A stretch of 64,000 bases of DNA from Candidatus Flexicrinis affinis (GCA_016716525.1 JADJWE010000001.1:1302001-1366000); one strand, 5' to 3'; counted from the first letter of the stretch, positions 51,505 to 61,012 are shown. Program-made: numbers and translations. The notes: generated by a model from the letters alone, not told the origin.

Positions 51505-52149
51505 CTAGATCAGTTCACCCTCAACGTAATACGTCATACGTTGCAGCCCGACAACCGGGTCGATGTACTGTACTTGTACGTTGGCTGGCACGCTCAGGTT
51601 GATCGGCGCGTAGTTCAGAATTCCGCGCACGCCTGCCGCCACGAGATGATCGGCGACATCTTGAGCATACTCAGCGGGCACGGCGATCATTGCCAGCCTA
51701 ATGCCGCGCGTCTCGATTGTGGACTGAAGTTCGGTGAGGGGCTGAACGACAAGGCTCTCCACCCGCTGGCCGACTTTCTCTGGCGCGCTGTCGAACAGGC
51801 AGCTAATGTGGAATCCGCGGTCGCCAAACCCGCGATAGCGCGCAATGGCCTTACCGAGGTCGCCGACGCCGACCAGAGCGACTTCCCACTCGCGGTCGAC
51901 GTGAAGCACCTTGCGCAGGCGATCCTGCAGGAAACCGATCTGATAGCCAGTACCCTGTTTGCCGAAGCCGCCAAAGTGCGACAGATCCTTGCGAATCTGC
52001 GCCGAGCTGATGCCAAGCCTCTGGCCCAGCTCATGCGACGACGTGATCTCTTGCCCTTCTGCCGCAAGGCGGTTGAGCGCCCTGAGATAGATCGGTAGAC
52101 GACCAATGACAATATCAGGGATATTACCGCTGCCGTTGTTTGAGGCCAT
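51505..52149 (-). CDS. rex: Redox-sensing transcriptional repressor Rex
   Basis: 214 residues. Winged helix at 15-75 with SSHELGQRLGISSAQIRKDL and FGKQGTGY, then a Rossmann NADH-binding domain with ALVGVGDLGKA and IAVPAEYAQDVADHLVAAGV. Rex binds NADH when respiration slows and leaves its TTGTGAA-N4-TTCACAA operators. Upstream on the minus strand, TTTTCACAA (52180-52172) gives one perfect half-site, suggesting autoregulation. Possible targets in the window include atpAGDC. Confidence 0.96.
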   Translation of the reverse strand: MASNNGSGNIPDIVIGRLPIYLRALNRLAAEGQEITSSHELGQRLGISSAQIRKDLSHFGGFGKQGTGYQIGFLQDRLRKVLHVDREWEVALVGVGDLGKAIARYRGFGDRGFHISCLFDSAPEKVGQRVESLVVQPLTELQSTIETRGIRLAMIAVPAEYAQDVADHLVAAGVRGILNYAPINLSVPANVQVQYIDPVVGLQRMTYYVEGELI

Positions 52150-52152
52150 TTA

Positions 52153-52247
52153 CACCTAAACCGGGGCTCGTTTGTGAAAAGTGTATCATGCGCAACATCA
52201 TATCATTGTTTCCCTGATTGTGCTACCACCCGGGGCTCGCTTAGGTG
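52153..52247. repeat. Repeats between the divergent rex and GbsR-type genes
   Basis: CACCTAA (52153-52159) and TTAGGTG (52241-52247) are an inverted pair, and CCGGGGCTCG occurs twice in direct orientation (52161-52170, 52230-52239). The block separates two divergently transcribed regulators. It may bind a shared regulator; which one is unknown. Confidence 0.4.
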
Positions 52248-52322
52248 ACTGCGCGATTTGGTGATACAATGCTCTCGATCTACGTGCCTGGCAGCACTGC
52301 GCGACTCCCGGAAGTTGGGTGC

Positions 52323-52895
52323 ATGACATCGGAACAACATCCCGACCGTGAGGTCAACCCTCATCTGCTTGATGTTCAGGACAGTATGCTCGATGGCCTC
52401 AGCCAGCTTGCCGACTACTTCGGTTTCAGCAAGGTTATGGGCCAGCTCTACGGCGTGCTGCTGCTCAACGGGGAGCCGATGTCGCTGGATGACCTGATGG
52501 ACCGGCTCGATATCTCGAAGGCCAGCGTTAGCATGAACATGCGCACCCTCGAGCAGTTGGGAATGGTACGGCAGGTGTGGCTGCGAGGGCGAGGCGATCG
52601 TCGCAAGTACTACGAGGCGGAAACCGACCTGCTTCAGATCCTCACGAACATTCTAAAGGGGCGCGAACTGCGCGAGGTGGATCGCGCGCTTAACGTCCTT
52701 CAGGACAATATCAAGACACTCGAGCACGCGCGTGGCTCGATGAACGCGGCAGATCAGCACACCGCCGACCTGTATATCGATCGCATTACCGAAATGCAGG
52801 CGTTTTTTCGCTTTGCGCAGCTCGTGATGACGACGATCCTCGGCCGGCTCAACGAGCTCAAAGTCGACCAAATCTCGCGCATCGACCTCGGCTAA
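52323..52895 (+). CDS. GbsR/MarR-type transcriptional regulator
   Basis: 190 residues. Winged helix with GQLYGVLLLNGEPMSLDDLM, DISKASVSMNMRTLEQLGMV and RGDRRKYYEA, the pattern of GbsR (OpuR) proteins that control glycine betaine or choline genes. A C-terminal helix (TADLYIDRITEMQAFF) forms the dimer. The start at 52323 is chosen by family length; TACAAT at 52265-52270 is a possible -10. Its 3' end overlaps the DtxR-type gene by 4 bases. No osmolyte genes are near, so the target is unknown. Confidence 0.85.
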   Translation: MTSEQHPDREVNPHLLDVQDSMLDGLSQLADYFGFSKVMGQLYGVLLLNGEPMSLDDLMDRLDISKASVSMNMRTLEQLGMVRQVWLRGRGDRRKYYEAETDLLQILTNILKGRELREVDRALNVLQDNIKTLEHARGSMNAADQHTADLYIDRITEMQAFFRFAQLVMTTILGRLNELKVDQISRIDLG

Positions 52896-53581
52896 GACTC
52901 TTCCGAGTTCACGTAGATCGAGCCAGCGATGGCGCGGGCGATCGTCTCACTTCGACCGTTTATTTCGACGTCCAGCGAGTCGAAGTCCTCATTACACGAC
53001 ACCAGCAGGATCTCATCTCCGAGTCGGATCTCGCGCGCAGCGAGATGCTGTAGGATCTCCGCGCTACCGCCGTCAAGCCGGGCGACAATGCCAGCCGAGC
53101 CGGGCGTCAGTTGGGTAAGCTGCAGCGCCGACACCGGCGTGACGACTCCTTCTGCAGTCGGGATCGGATCACCATGCGGGTCGATGTCCGGCGTACCGAG
53201 CTTTCGGTCGATTGCTTCGACGAACCGATCGGACACAGCGTGTTCAAGGCGTTCCGCTTCGTCGTGGACCTCGTGCAGGTCGTAGCCAAGCTCGCGCACG
53301 AGATACAGCTCGATGAGACGGTGCCGGCGGATCACGGCGAGCGCCACGCGTTCGCCTTCGTCCGTCAAGCGCATACCGTAATACTTCTGATAGTTCAGTA
53401 GACCTGCATCTTCTAGGCGCCGCGCCATGTCGGTCACAGACGGCGCTGTGACGTTAAGGCGTTCTGCGAGCGCATTCGTCGACACGCGCTCGGTCACATG
53501 CTGGAGCGTGTAAACCGCTTTGAGAAAGTTCTCTACCGACTCCGACGCATTCGGCCCTGCAGCAGACTTGTGTGCACTCAT
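52892..53581 (-). CDS. DtxR/MntR-type metal-dependent repressor
   Basis: 229 residues. Winged helix with AVYTLQHVTERVSTNALAER and LNVTAPSVTDMARRLEDAGL, then the metal-binding/dimer domain RRHRLIELYLVRELG...EAERLEHAVSD, ending in an SH3-like FeoA-type domain. It should repress metal-uptake genes when Fe(II) or Mn(II) is high; Mn versus Fe cannot be told by eye. No transporter gene lies beside it. ppk1 is 17 bases downstream on the same strand. Confidence 0.9.
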   Translation of the reverse strand: MSAHKSAAGPNASESVENFLKAVYTLQHVTERVSTNALAERLNVTAPSVTDMARRLEDAGLLNYQKYYGMRLTDEGERVALAVIRRHRLIELYLVRELGYDLHEVHDEAERLEHAVSDRFVEAIDRKLGTPDIDPHGDPIPTAEGVVTPVSALQLTQLTPGSAGIVARLDGGSAEILQHLAAREIRLGDEILLVSCNEDFDSLDVEINGRSETIARAIAGSIYVNSEES

Positions 53582-53598
53582 GAAGCATGCCCTGTCGA

Positions 53599-55728
53599 CT
53601 ACGCTGGCAGATCCATCCCGAAGCTGTCGCGCATGAAGTGCGTCTGGCTGTCGATCGGCTCGTGTCCCGGCACGGGAAGGATCGGGTGATACGTTCCGCT
53701 CGGATCAAGGAGCCAAGCACCATCGGTATTCTGTAAATCCGTGTGCAGGATTCGAAGCAGACGACGCTGCAGGCGCGGGTCAATTACCGGGCTGACGATC
53801 TCTACGCGATTATACAAGTTTCGCCGCATGAGGTCTGCGCTGCCGATATAGATTCGCCTGTCCACTGGTGCGTTCTGGAAATAGTAGACCCGCGAGTGTT
53901 CGAGATAACGGCCGGTTATCCCTATGACTCGAACGTTTTCGCTCATTCCAGCGAGCCCGGGTACCAAACAGCACAGACCGCGCACAATGAGGTCGACTTT
54001 GACGCCACATTGCGACGCGCGGTAGAGGTGCTGGATGATCCGGTCTTCTTCGAGCTGGTTCATTTTCATGATGATGCGGGCGGGCTTGCCCTGCAGTGCG
54101 GCGCTTGCCTCGTTGTCTATGAGTTGAAGCATCGAGGGCAGCAGGTATTCCGGAGCAACCAGCAGACGCTTGTACTGGGTCGCAGGCGCGAAACCAGTAA
54201 GCCGATTGAAGAGACGGGTGGCGTCGTCCGCGAACTCCGGGTTGCATGTGAACAAGCCAATGTCGCTGTAGAAGCGGGCTGTGCCGCTGTTGTAGTTTCC
54301 TGTCGCCAAGTGCACGTATCGACGCAGACTTTCGCCTTCCTTGCGGATAACCAGACAGATCTTGCCGTGAGTCTTGATCGCGAGCTTTTCGACACCGTAG
54401 GTGACGTGAACGCCTTTCTCTTCCAGCTGGCGCGCCCACTCGAGGTTGTTCTCCTCATCGAACCGGGCTTTAAGCTCCACCAAGACGGTCACCTGCTTGT
54501 CGTTCTCTCGTGCTTCGATCAGCGACTGAATGAGCGGCGAGTCGCGGCCGATACGATAAAGCGTCGCTTTGATGGCAACCACGTCGGGGTCGTGTGCAGC
54601 AGCCTTGAAGAACTCCTCGACCGGCGCAAACGAGTCATAGGGGTGGTGGATCAAGACGTCACCCTGCCGGATCGTTGTGAACATGTCCTGACCAAGCTGG
54701 AACGGCTCAGGGATCCGCGGCGTGTATTTGGGGAATTTCAAGTCTGGACGATCAACCGCCGCCAGTTCCGCCAGACTGGCTGTACCTAACGCGCCATCCA
54801 CAATGTACACGTCGCGATCGGGCACGACTTCCAGCTCTTCGGTCAGACGTTGAAGCATCACGTGGCTGATCGTATCTTGTACGGTGAGCCGGACGACCGC
54901 GCCGAAACGTCGTTCGCGCAGGCTGTTCTCGATCAATTCGCTAAAGTCGAACCCCTCGTCCTCTTTCTCGTGCTCGTAGTCGATGTCCGCGTTGCGCGTC
55001 ACGCGAAAAGGATGGTGCTCGACGACCCTCATACCGGGAAATAGCAGGTCGAGGTTGTCCGAAATCACGTCTTCGATCCAAACAAACTGGATGCCGTCGG
55101 AAGCAGAGCTATCCTTGTACCTGCGCCGCACAAGGTTGATGTCCACAAGACGCGGGAGCGTTTCGGGAATCTTGATGCGGACAAACTCGTAGAGCTCCGG
55201 ATCGTCAGGCTCATTGGGGTACGCAAGGAAGATCGCGATGTTCATGCTCAGGTTCGAGATGAACGGGAACGGGCGCGCGCTGTCCGCGGCCAATGGGGTC
55301 AAGATCGGATAGATCTCCTGCGCGAAGTACTCTCGCAGCATCGCGCGGTCGTCGTCGTGGAGGTCCGAAGCGTGCTGTACGTATACACCCGTCTGCATGA
55401 GCTGCTCGAGCAAGTCGCGTGTGATTCCGCGCAATTCGTCAAGCAGGCCGAGCACCCGTTCACGTATGGTGTAGACCAACCGTTCCGGCGCGAATCCGTC
55501 CGGCCGGGACGTGTCGATCTCCATTCGGATCTTCTTGATGTACGACGATACGCGTACCATGTAGAACTCGTCCAGATTGCTGCCAACGATCGAGACGTAA
55601 CGGATGCGTTCAAGCAGCGGGATGTCTTCGTCGCGTGCGAGCCCAAGCACGCGGCGATTAAACTCAATCGCGCTGAGTTCTCGATTGATATAGTTGTCTG
55701 GGTTGAGAGACGGCAGTTTCGGAAGCAT
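53599..55728 (-). CDS. ppk1: Polyphosphate kinase
   Basis: 709 residues. It polymerises the gamma phosphate of ATP into polyphosphate. The start INRELSAIEFNRRVL, the phosphorylated His in IKTHGKICLVIR, ATGNYNSGTARFYSD, and the second catalytic His in GRYLEHSRVYYF are all present. The start at 55728 (MLPKLPSLNPDNY) is set by homology; an upstream extension runs through a palindrome. It lies between a DtxR-type regulator and an M3 peptidase in the same direction. Confidence 0.96.
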   Translation of the reverse strand: MLPKLPSLNPDNYINRELSAIEFNRRVLGLARDEDIPLLERIRYVSIVGSNLDEFYMVRVSSYIKKIRMEIDTSRPDGFAPERLVYTIRERVLGLLDELRGITRDLLEQLMQTGVYVQHASDLHDDDRAMLREYFAQEIYPILTPLAADSARPFPFISNLSMNIAIFLAYPNEPDDPELYEFVRIKIPETLPRLVDINLVRRRYKDSSASDGIQFVWIEDVISDNLDLLFPGMRVVEHHPFRVTRNADIDYEHEKEDEGFDFSELIENSLRERRFGAVVRLTVQDTISHVMLQRLTEELEVVPDRDVYIVDGALGTASLAELAAVDRPDLKFPKYTPRIPEPFQLGQDMFTTIRQGDVLIHHPYDSFAPVEEFFKAAAHDPDVVAIKATLYRIGRDSPLIQSLIEARENDKQVTVLVELKARFDEENNLEWARQLEEKGVHVTYGVEKLAIKTHGKICLVIRKEGESLRRYVHLATGNYNSGTARFYSDIGLFTCNPEFADDATRLFNRLTGFAPATQYKRLLVAPEYLLPSMLQLIDNEASAALQGKPARIIMKMNQLEEDRIIQHLYRASQCGVKVDLIVRGLCCLVPGLAGMSENVRVIGITGRYLEHSRVYYFQNAPVDRRIYIGSADLMRRNLYNRVEIVSPVIDPRLQRRLLRILHTDLQNTDGAWLLDPSGTYHPILPVPGHEPIDSQTHFMRDSFGMDLPA

Positions 55729-55799
55729 TGAGGTTCGGTAAACGTATTTTCCTCGGAAGCTAGACGATTGTGGCTGATGCGAGACATTGGCGCAAGCAC

Positions 55800-55833
55800 G
55801 GGAACGAAAACAGGCGGGCACGTGCCCGCCTGT
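55800..55833 (-). terminator. Rho-independent terminator after the M3 peptidase gene
   Basis: A 24-bp perfect palindrome at 55810-55833 (ACAGGCGGGCAC and its reverse complement) followed on the minus strand by TTTTCGTT. It ends the M3 transcript 19 bases after the stop and lies 82 bases before the ppk1 ATG. Confidence 0.82.
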
Positions 55834-55851
55834 AATCCCACCGCGCGGCAA

Positions 55852-57555
55852 TTACGCTTCGGCAAGTTCGCTAAGCGTCTGTTCCAGCAGTTCGACCGCA
55901 GAGCCCAGTGTCTTGGCATCGAAGGCGAACTTGACGCCGGCCGCGGCAAAAAGGTCCGGAAGTCCCACAGTGCCACCCAGAGCCAGCGCGGACCGGTACT
56001 TCGCAACGGCGGAGGGCTGGTCCCGTTTGGCGTTGCCAAACACTTGTACCGCGCCCAGCTGTGCCAGCCCATACTCCACGTAATAGAACGGAACATGGAA
56101 AATGTGCAGCTTGCGATGCCAACCTGTCGCCTTGATGTCGTCTAGTCCGGTGTAGTCGATCCCACGCATGAACCGATCCCAAATCTGCGACCATTGTGCG
56201 TCGCACTCCGCAGGGTCCATGGCCGCCTCGGCGTTTTCATAGACCCAGTGCTGAAACAGGTCGACGACGGCCATATACGGCCAGAAGCGCAGAATGGTTT
56301 CGAGATGCTCGGTGCGGGCGCGTGAAGCCTCTGCTGGATTGTAGAAGCCGCCGTATTCGGTGGACAGATAAGGCGCAGAGAGCAGCTCCATCGCCATCGA
56401 CGCGACCTCGCAGAACTCCATCGGCGGGTTCTTCTGCTGGAAGTAGGGTAGGTCGGACGATGCGAACGCATGGAATGCGTGGCCGCCTTCATGCAGCATG
56501 GTCTGCACGTCGTCGTGCAGGCCGACCGAGTTCATGAAGATGAACGGTCGCTTGGCGACCTCGAAGTAGGTGCAGTAGCCGCCCGGCGCCTTGCCCTTGC
56601 GATTGTCGAGGTCGAGCAGGCGCTCGTTTGCCATTGTCTCGAAATAGCCGCCGAGGACGGGATCCACATGATTGAAGATCGCACCCGTGCGTGCAATCAG
56701 GTCGTCGACGCTCGCGAACGGCTTGAGCGGGTCGGCGCCAAACGGGTCGACTTCGGTGTCCCACGGCTTGAGGGTCTCTAATCCGAGGGCGGCGCGCTTG
56801 CGTTCGAAAATGCGTTGGGCTGCAGGTACCACAGTTTCTTCGATGGCTGCACAAAACGCCTTGGCGTCGTCTGGCGTGTAGTCGAAGCGATGGTACTGTT
56901 TCCACCTCAGATCGCGGTAGTTGCTGAAACCTGCATTCTTGGCCATCTGAACGCGCAGCGTGAGGAATTGTCGCCACAAGTCGTTGAACGCGGCGCGGTC
57001 GGTGAGGCGACGTTCCATGGCGAGCCGCCACGCGCGTTCGCGGCGCTCGCGGTCCCGGTCGTGCTGGACCGGCGTCAACTGCGCCAGCGTCACCTCTGCG
57101 CCTTCCCACTCGACGGTCTGCGCGCCGCTCAGCTTGTCGTATTCCAGACTAACCTTGCTCTCTTCTGTCTGCAGGGGGAGGTTCTCCTCACGGAAGATTT
57201 CGAGGTCGGATCGCATGTTGCGGAGCGGTATCTCGAAACCGTCTAGCTCGAGCTCGCTGCGGACAAGCTTTTCGCTCAACTTGTTGTTGGCCATCGCAAG
57301 CGGCGGGTAGACCTTCTCCATGTAAGTGTTGTAGCGCCGTTCGGCAACCTCATCGGTTGTGTCGACGGTGGTCGCCACCGAGATGCGGGACAATACTTCC
57401 ATGGCGACGCTTGCGATCGCCGACCACTCGCCGAGCCACGATTCGAGCGTTGCTGCGTTCAAGTCGGCCTCGTAGAGCGCGGCGAAGAACGGTTCGTAGT
57501 CCTCCCAAAGCCAGTCCAGTGCCTGTGTTGCGTCGGTTGGTGCGGTAGCGGTCAT
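55852..57555 (-). CDS. M3 family oligoendopeptidase (PepF-like)
   Basis: 567 residues, typical for oligoendopeptidase F. The zinc site is MLHEGGHAFHAFA (HExxH) followed by MEFCEVASMAMEL with the third ligand Glu. It cuts short peptides of about 7-17 residues inside the cell; no signal peptide is seen. Family signature HIFHVPFYYVEYGLAQLGA occurs near the C-terminus. Confidence 0.95.
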   Translation of the reverse strand: MTATAPTDATQALDWLWEDYEPFFAALYEADLNAATLESWLGEWSAIASVAMEVLSRISVATTVDTTDEVAERRYNTYMEKVYPPLAMANNKLSEKLVRSELELDGFEIPLRNMRSDLEIFREENLPLQTEESKVSLEYDKLSGAQTVEWEGAEVTLAQLTPVQHDRDRERRERAWRLAMERRLTDRAAFNDLWRQFLTLRVQMAKNAGFSNYRDLRWKQYHRFDYTPDDAKAFCAAIEETVVPAAQRIFERKRAALGLETLKPWDTEVDPFGADPLKPFASVDDLIARTGAIFNHVDPVLGGYFETMANERLLDLDNRKGKAPGGYCTYFEVAKRPFIFMNSVGLHDDVQTMLHEGGHAFHAFASSDLPYFQQKNPPMEFCEVASMAMELLSAPYLSTEYGGFYNPAEASRARTEHLETILRFWPYMAVVDLFQHWVYENAEAAMDPAECDAQWSQIWDRFMRGIDYTGLDDIKATGWHRKLHIFHVPFYYVEYGLAQLGAVQVFGNAKRDQPSAVAKYRSALALGGTVGLPDLFAAAGVKFAFDAKTLGSAVELLEQTLSELAEA

Positions 57556-57592
57556 TACGCCCTCTCAAATGAATTACAACGTTGGAAACAGT

Positions 57593-58501
57593 TTAACAAA
57601 GTTCCGGCGATTCGTCACTAATTGCACCGAGGTTCGCCGTGAGTCCAGCGCGCGTGTTCAACGATTCCGGGAGTAGCAGATTGTCGAGCAGTCGAACCGA
57701 TCCAACTCGGATCGCGGACACCACCAACACGGGACCATCAGCCGCTCCGGCCACGGGTGCGAACGTGGCCGGAGCGACGATATCAACGTAGTCGATGGAC
57801 GCGATGCCTGCAGCATGCAGCACGCCGCGTGCTGCCGAACAGAGTGCCTCAATCTCACGTGTTCCGCTGTCATACGCCGCCGCCGCGTTCAACAGCGCGC
57901 GATGCAACGCCGGGGCGATGCGTCGTTCGTCTGCAGACAGGAACCGGTTTCTTGAGCTGCGTGCAAGTCCATCGTCCTCGCGCGCTGTGGGTATCACCGC
58001 GATCGACACGGGGACGTTGAGGTCGTGGACCATTCGGCGAATGATCGCAACCTGCTGCGCGTCTTTCTGACCGAAGTACGCCATGTCCGGACGGGTCATG
58101 TTGAGCAGCTTAAGCACCACCGTGGCGACGCCGTCGAAGTGGGTGGGACGCGCGGCGCCTTCGTACATCGATGCAATTTCACCGACTTTGACCGTCGTCT
58201 GGAAGCCTGCCGGGTAAACGACATCACCGGTTGGTGCAAAGAGGATGTCGACACCTTCGGCTTCTAACATCGCTCTATCGGCTTCGAACGTGCGTGGATA
58301 ACGCGACAAGTCTTCGTTTGCGCCGAACTGAGTGGGATTGACGAAGATCGTGGCGATCACCGTTGCGTGTTCGGCACGTGCTGCTCGCACCAGCGCCAGA
58401 TGGCCGTCGTGCAGTGCCCCCATGGTCATTACCACCCCGACGGAACCGGCCACACTCCGTCGTGCCGTCTGCAGTTCGCTATGCGTCGTGATGACGCGCA
58501 T
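57593..58501 (-). CDS. panC: Pantothenate synthetase
   Basis: 302 residues. It ligates pantoate and beta-alanine with ATP. The blocks VMTMGALHDGHLALVR (HxGH-type), VNPTQFGANEDLSRYPRT, FDGVATVVLKLLN, YFGQKDAQQ and DDGLARSSRNRFL are complete. The ATG at 58501 overlaps the end of panB by 23 bases, with GAGG about 10 bases upstream. Confidence 0.97.
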   Translation of the reverse strand: MRVITTHSELQTARRSVAGSVGVVMTMGALHDGHLALVRAARAEHATVIATIFVNPTQFGANEDLSRYPRTFEADRAMLEAEGVDILFAPTGDVVYPAGFQTTVKVGEIASMYEGAARPTHFDGVATVVLKLLNMTRPDMAYFGQKDAQQVAIIRRMVHDLNVPVSIAVIPTAREDDGLARSSRNRFLSADERRIAPALHRALLNAAAAYDSGTREIEALCSAARGVLHAAGIASIDYVDIVAPATFAPVAGAADGPVLVVSAIRVGSVRLLDNLLLPESLNTRAGLTANLGAISDESPELC

Positions 58502-59351
58502 AGTCGTCGGCCTCGTTCTCACGGCGCAGGGCAGCCAGCACGTCCGGACTGAGCTTGAAGGAGTTCTCTGGCGCGGGAAACGTACGTGCGGATACCTCAG
58601 CGGCGTACTGCCTCAGACCAGCGACGATGGACTCCCCATAGTTGCCGTACTGCTTGGCGTGTCGCGGCAGGAAGTCGCCGGCAAGTCCGAATAGGTCATG
58701 GAAGACCTGCACCTGTCCATCCGTATGCGGCCCGGCGCCGATGCCGATTGTTGGCACGCGAAGCTGTTCTGTGATGTACGCCGCCAATTCGGATGGCACA
58801 AGCTCGAGAACAATCGCGAACGCCCCTGCATCCTCGAGCGCCAATGCGTCGCGCAGAAGCTGTCGCGCAGGCCCGAGTTCACGCCCCTGCACGCGGAATC
58901 CACCCAACTGATTGACGCTCTGAGGAATCAGGCCAATATGCCCCATGACGGGGATGCCGCTGTCCACCAGACGCTGTACTGTCCATGCGATGTTCTCGCC
59001 GCCTTCCAGTTTCACGGCGCTTACACCGGCGCCTTGCATCAGATTGGCGGCATTCTCCATCGCCTGCTCAGGCGAAATCTTGTAACTCATGAACGGCAGG
59101 TCACCGACAACGAGCGCGCGAGACGTGACTCGCGTGACGATCTCGGCGTGATACACCATTTGCTCCGGCTTGACACGCACGGTCGACTCGTGACCTTGTA
59201 CGACCATTCCGAGCGAGTCCCCGACAAGGAGCATAGGAATTTCAGCCTGCTCGGCGAGACGCGCCGAAGTTGCGTCATACGCCGTCACCATCGTGATCGG
59301 CTCACCGGCGTCCTTCATTTTCTGTATGTCTTGGATCGTTAGTCTTGCCAT
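58479..59351 (-). CDS. panB: 3-methyl-2-oxobutanoate hydroxymethyltransferase
   Basis: 290 residues. It adds a one-carbon unit from methylene-THF to ketoisovalerate to make ketopantoate. ITMVTAYDATSARLAEQ, VGDSLGMVVQGH, VKLEGG and GIGAGPHTDGQVQVFHDL are typical. The start at 59351 (MARLTIQDIQ) uses TGGGAA upstream; a second ATG lies four codons earlier. It overlaps the DUF2520 gene end by 13 bases, giving translational coupling. Confidence 0.97.
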   Translation of the reverse strand: MARLTIQDIQKMKDAGEPITMVTAYDATSARLAEQAEIPMLLVGDSLGMVVQGHESTVRVKPEQMVYHAEIVTRVTSRALVVGDLPFMSYKISPEQAMENAANLMQGAGVSAVKLEGGENIAWTVQRLVDSGIPVMGHIGLIPQSVNQLGGFRVQGRELGPARQLLRDALALEDAGAFAIVLELVPSELAAYITEQLRVPTIGIGAGPHTDGQVQVFHDLFGLAGDFLPRHAKQYGNYGESIVAGLRQYAAEVSARTFPAPENSFKLSPDVLAALRRENEADDYARHHDA

Positions 59352-60215
59352 TGTTGTTCCCATTTTTCCAGTAGTGTGACGACGGTCGAAACATCGGCGC
59401 CGCGTGCGGCGAGCAGCGGAATGGCTGCGCGCGCGAGGCTCAGGTAGGTCGCGTAGCCCTCGCCCGATGCCTTGAGCGCGGCCAAGTGCCCCTCGACCGT
59501 CGATAGATCGCCTCTCGCCAATGGGCCGGTCAGCGCGCTCTCAGCCGATAGCCGGCTGAGATTGTCTACTGTTTTCCGCAGAAGCGGCAGGAGCGCTTGC
59601 TTCGCCAGCGCACGGTCAAGCCCGGTGTGCTCCAACATGCGCTCGGCCATCGCAAATAGCACGACGGTGAAGTTACTGGCCGTGCTCAAACCGGCGTGAT
59701 ACAACGCCTTCGACTCTGGACGTATATCGAACGGAACTCCTTTCCAAGCCTTTACCAGACTGTACAGCCATTGGCTTAGGCGCGGATGATTGGATTCGAT
59801 CGCAAATACGACGCCTTCGAGGAGTGCTGGCGACTCTTCCACGGTGGGGATTGGCACCGCCGGATGCAGTCCGCCGATCGGGCGCGTTGGTTCCACGGCG
59901 TGGAGGGCGTGCATGGAATGAAAAACCGGAGGTATGAGCGATGGCCGCGGAGCTTTCGATCGCGGCGAGGTCCTGCGCTACCAACGCGATCGCGTCATCA
60001 GGAACCGTAAGTAGTACGAGATCCGCTCCGGCGACTGCATCGGCGAGCGATACCGGCGTTGCCGCGCCCAGTTCGGATGCAAGAACATCGGCCCGCCGCG
60101 ACGTGCGGCTGAATACCGTGCAAATACGGCAGCCGGCCTGCGCCGCAGCACGCCCGAGCAGCGATCCGACGCGGCCCGCCCCCACAATTGCTACCGCCGG
60201 CATGGCGTCGTTCAT
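59339..60215 (-). pseudogene. Rossmann/DUF2520 protein (possible ketopantoate reductase) with a frameshift
   Basis: Two frames make one protein of about 291 residues. The N-terminal half (60215 to about 59925) has VAIVGAGRVGSLLGRA (NADP Rossmann loop) and LLTVPDDAIALVAQD; the second half (59914 to 59339) starts HALHAVEPTRPIGGLHP and ends with the helical DUF2520 domain. In the run of five A at 59920-59924 (T on the coding strand), removing one base joins them as HTSGFHSMHALHAVEP. The family often sits with panB/panC and could supply the ketopantoate reductase step, as no panE is here. The shift may be a sequencing error in the homopolymer, a true mutation, or slippage. Upstream it touches the membrane-protein gene. 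Confidence 0.85.
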
Positions 60216-61004
60216 CTAGCGTCCGCCGGGGGTTGGGGTCGGCGCCGATCGCCGAATGTAGATGGTTACGCTGCACGACTCGCGCAGGGTGTCGGTGATG
60301 TCGAACACAGCAAGGCGGAACTGGTACGTCCCTTCCTCATAGATGATCGGGTTAAACTGGCTGAGCACGCCAAGCGTCTCGACTGGCTGCGTGTAGCTTT
60401 CCATAGTCGCGTAGCTGCCGCCGGTCAACTCGCCGGAAATCTCCAGCTTGTACGTCGCAAAGTCGGAGGTGAATGCCGTACCTCGGACTTCGATCAGGTT
60501 CTGAATCACCTGACCGTTGGCTGGTATCTGCAAGAACGCCCCGGGAGAGGTGCACCCGACTGGACTTGGTGCCGGCTCAATCGTGCCGACTGGCGTCGCA
60601 GTTGGCGTGGGCGTGATCCGCACTTCGTTGTTGTCGAAGCCAATCAGCGGGACGGACTCCTCGTCGATATCGACCTGCGAGAGCGGCGCAGCGGTCGGCG
60701 TGTTGAAATCGATGTCGACGATGACGTCTTGCACCTGTGGCGCGAGATCGAGTGTCGACCTTAGTGTTGGCGCGACAGCAACCTGAATAGCGACAACAAA
60801 TAGGATGCTTTCGACCAGCAAGACAAGCGTCGTCAAGGCGTTGGCGCGTGCGTACCGTGCGAGGTCGCGCTGCAGCTCGAAGCGCGTCGCGTGCAGCTCG
60901 TAGTTGGCGCGACCAAGCCGGCGCAGCGTGAGCAGGAGAGCGATGCCGGCGAAGATGTACAGCCCGATCGCTACCTGTTCGATAAGGAATACGACGAACG
61001 CCAT
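60216..61004 (-). CDS. Membrane protein with extracellular beta-domain, unknown function
   Basis: 262 residues. Helices lie near 5-27 and 55-76; the second is followed by a Thr/Pro-rich linker (PTPTATPVGTIEPAPSP) and a domain with PANGQVIQNLIEVRGTAF, YEEGTYQFRLAVFD and two Cys. The domain resembles immunoglobulin-like or carbohydrate-binding folds, probably outside. Its stop adjoins the DUF2520 start. It follows the PNP gene 8 bases downstream in the same operon. Confidence 0.78.
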   Translation of the reverse strand: MAFVVFLIEQVAIGLYIFAGIALLLTLRRLGRANYELHATRFELQRDLARYARANALTTLVLLVESILFVVAIQVAVAPTLRSTLDLAPQVQDVIVDIDFNTPTAAPLSQVDIDEESVPLIGFDNNEVRITPTPTATPVGTIEPAPSPVGCTSPGAFLQIPANGQVIQNLIEVRGTAFTSDFATYKLEISGELTGGSYATMESYTQPVETLGVLSQFNPIIYEEGTYQFRLAVFDITDTLRESCSVTIYIRRSAPTPTPGGR

Positions 61005-61012
61005 GCGCAGCC

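Noticed and set aside
52153..52247. A DtxR/IdeR box in the rex-GbsR gap
   Set aside because: TTAGGTG resembles half of the DtxR box, but the second half lies 81 bases away and the intact 19-bp operator is not present.
53743..54789. A 348-codon open frame opposite ppk1
   Set aside because: It is fully antisense to conserved polyphosphate kinase sequence and shows no domain.
59915..59930. Programmed frameshifting in the DUF2520 gene
   Set aside because: The run is only five T and no stimulatory structure or internal ribosome site is evident; a homopolymer error or simple mutation is more likely.
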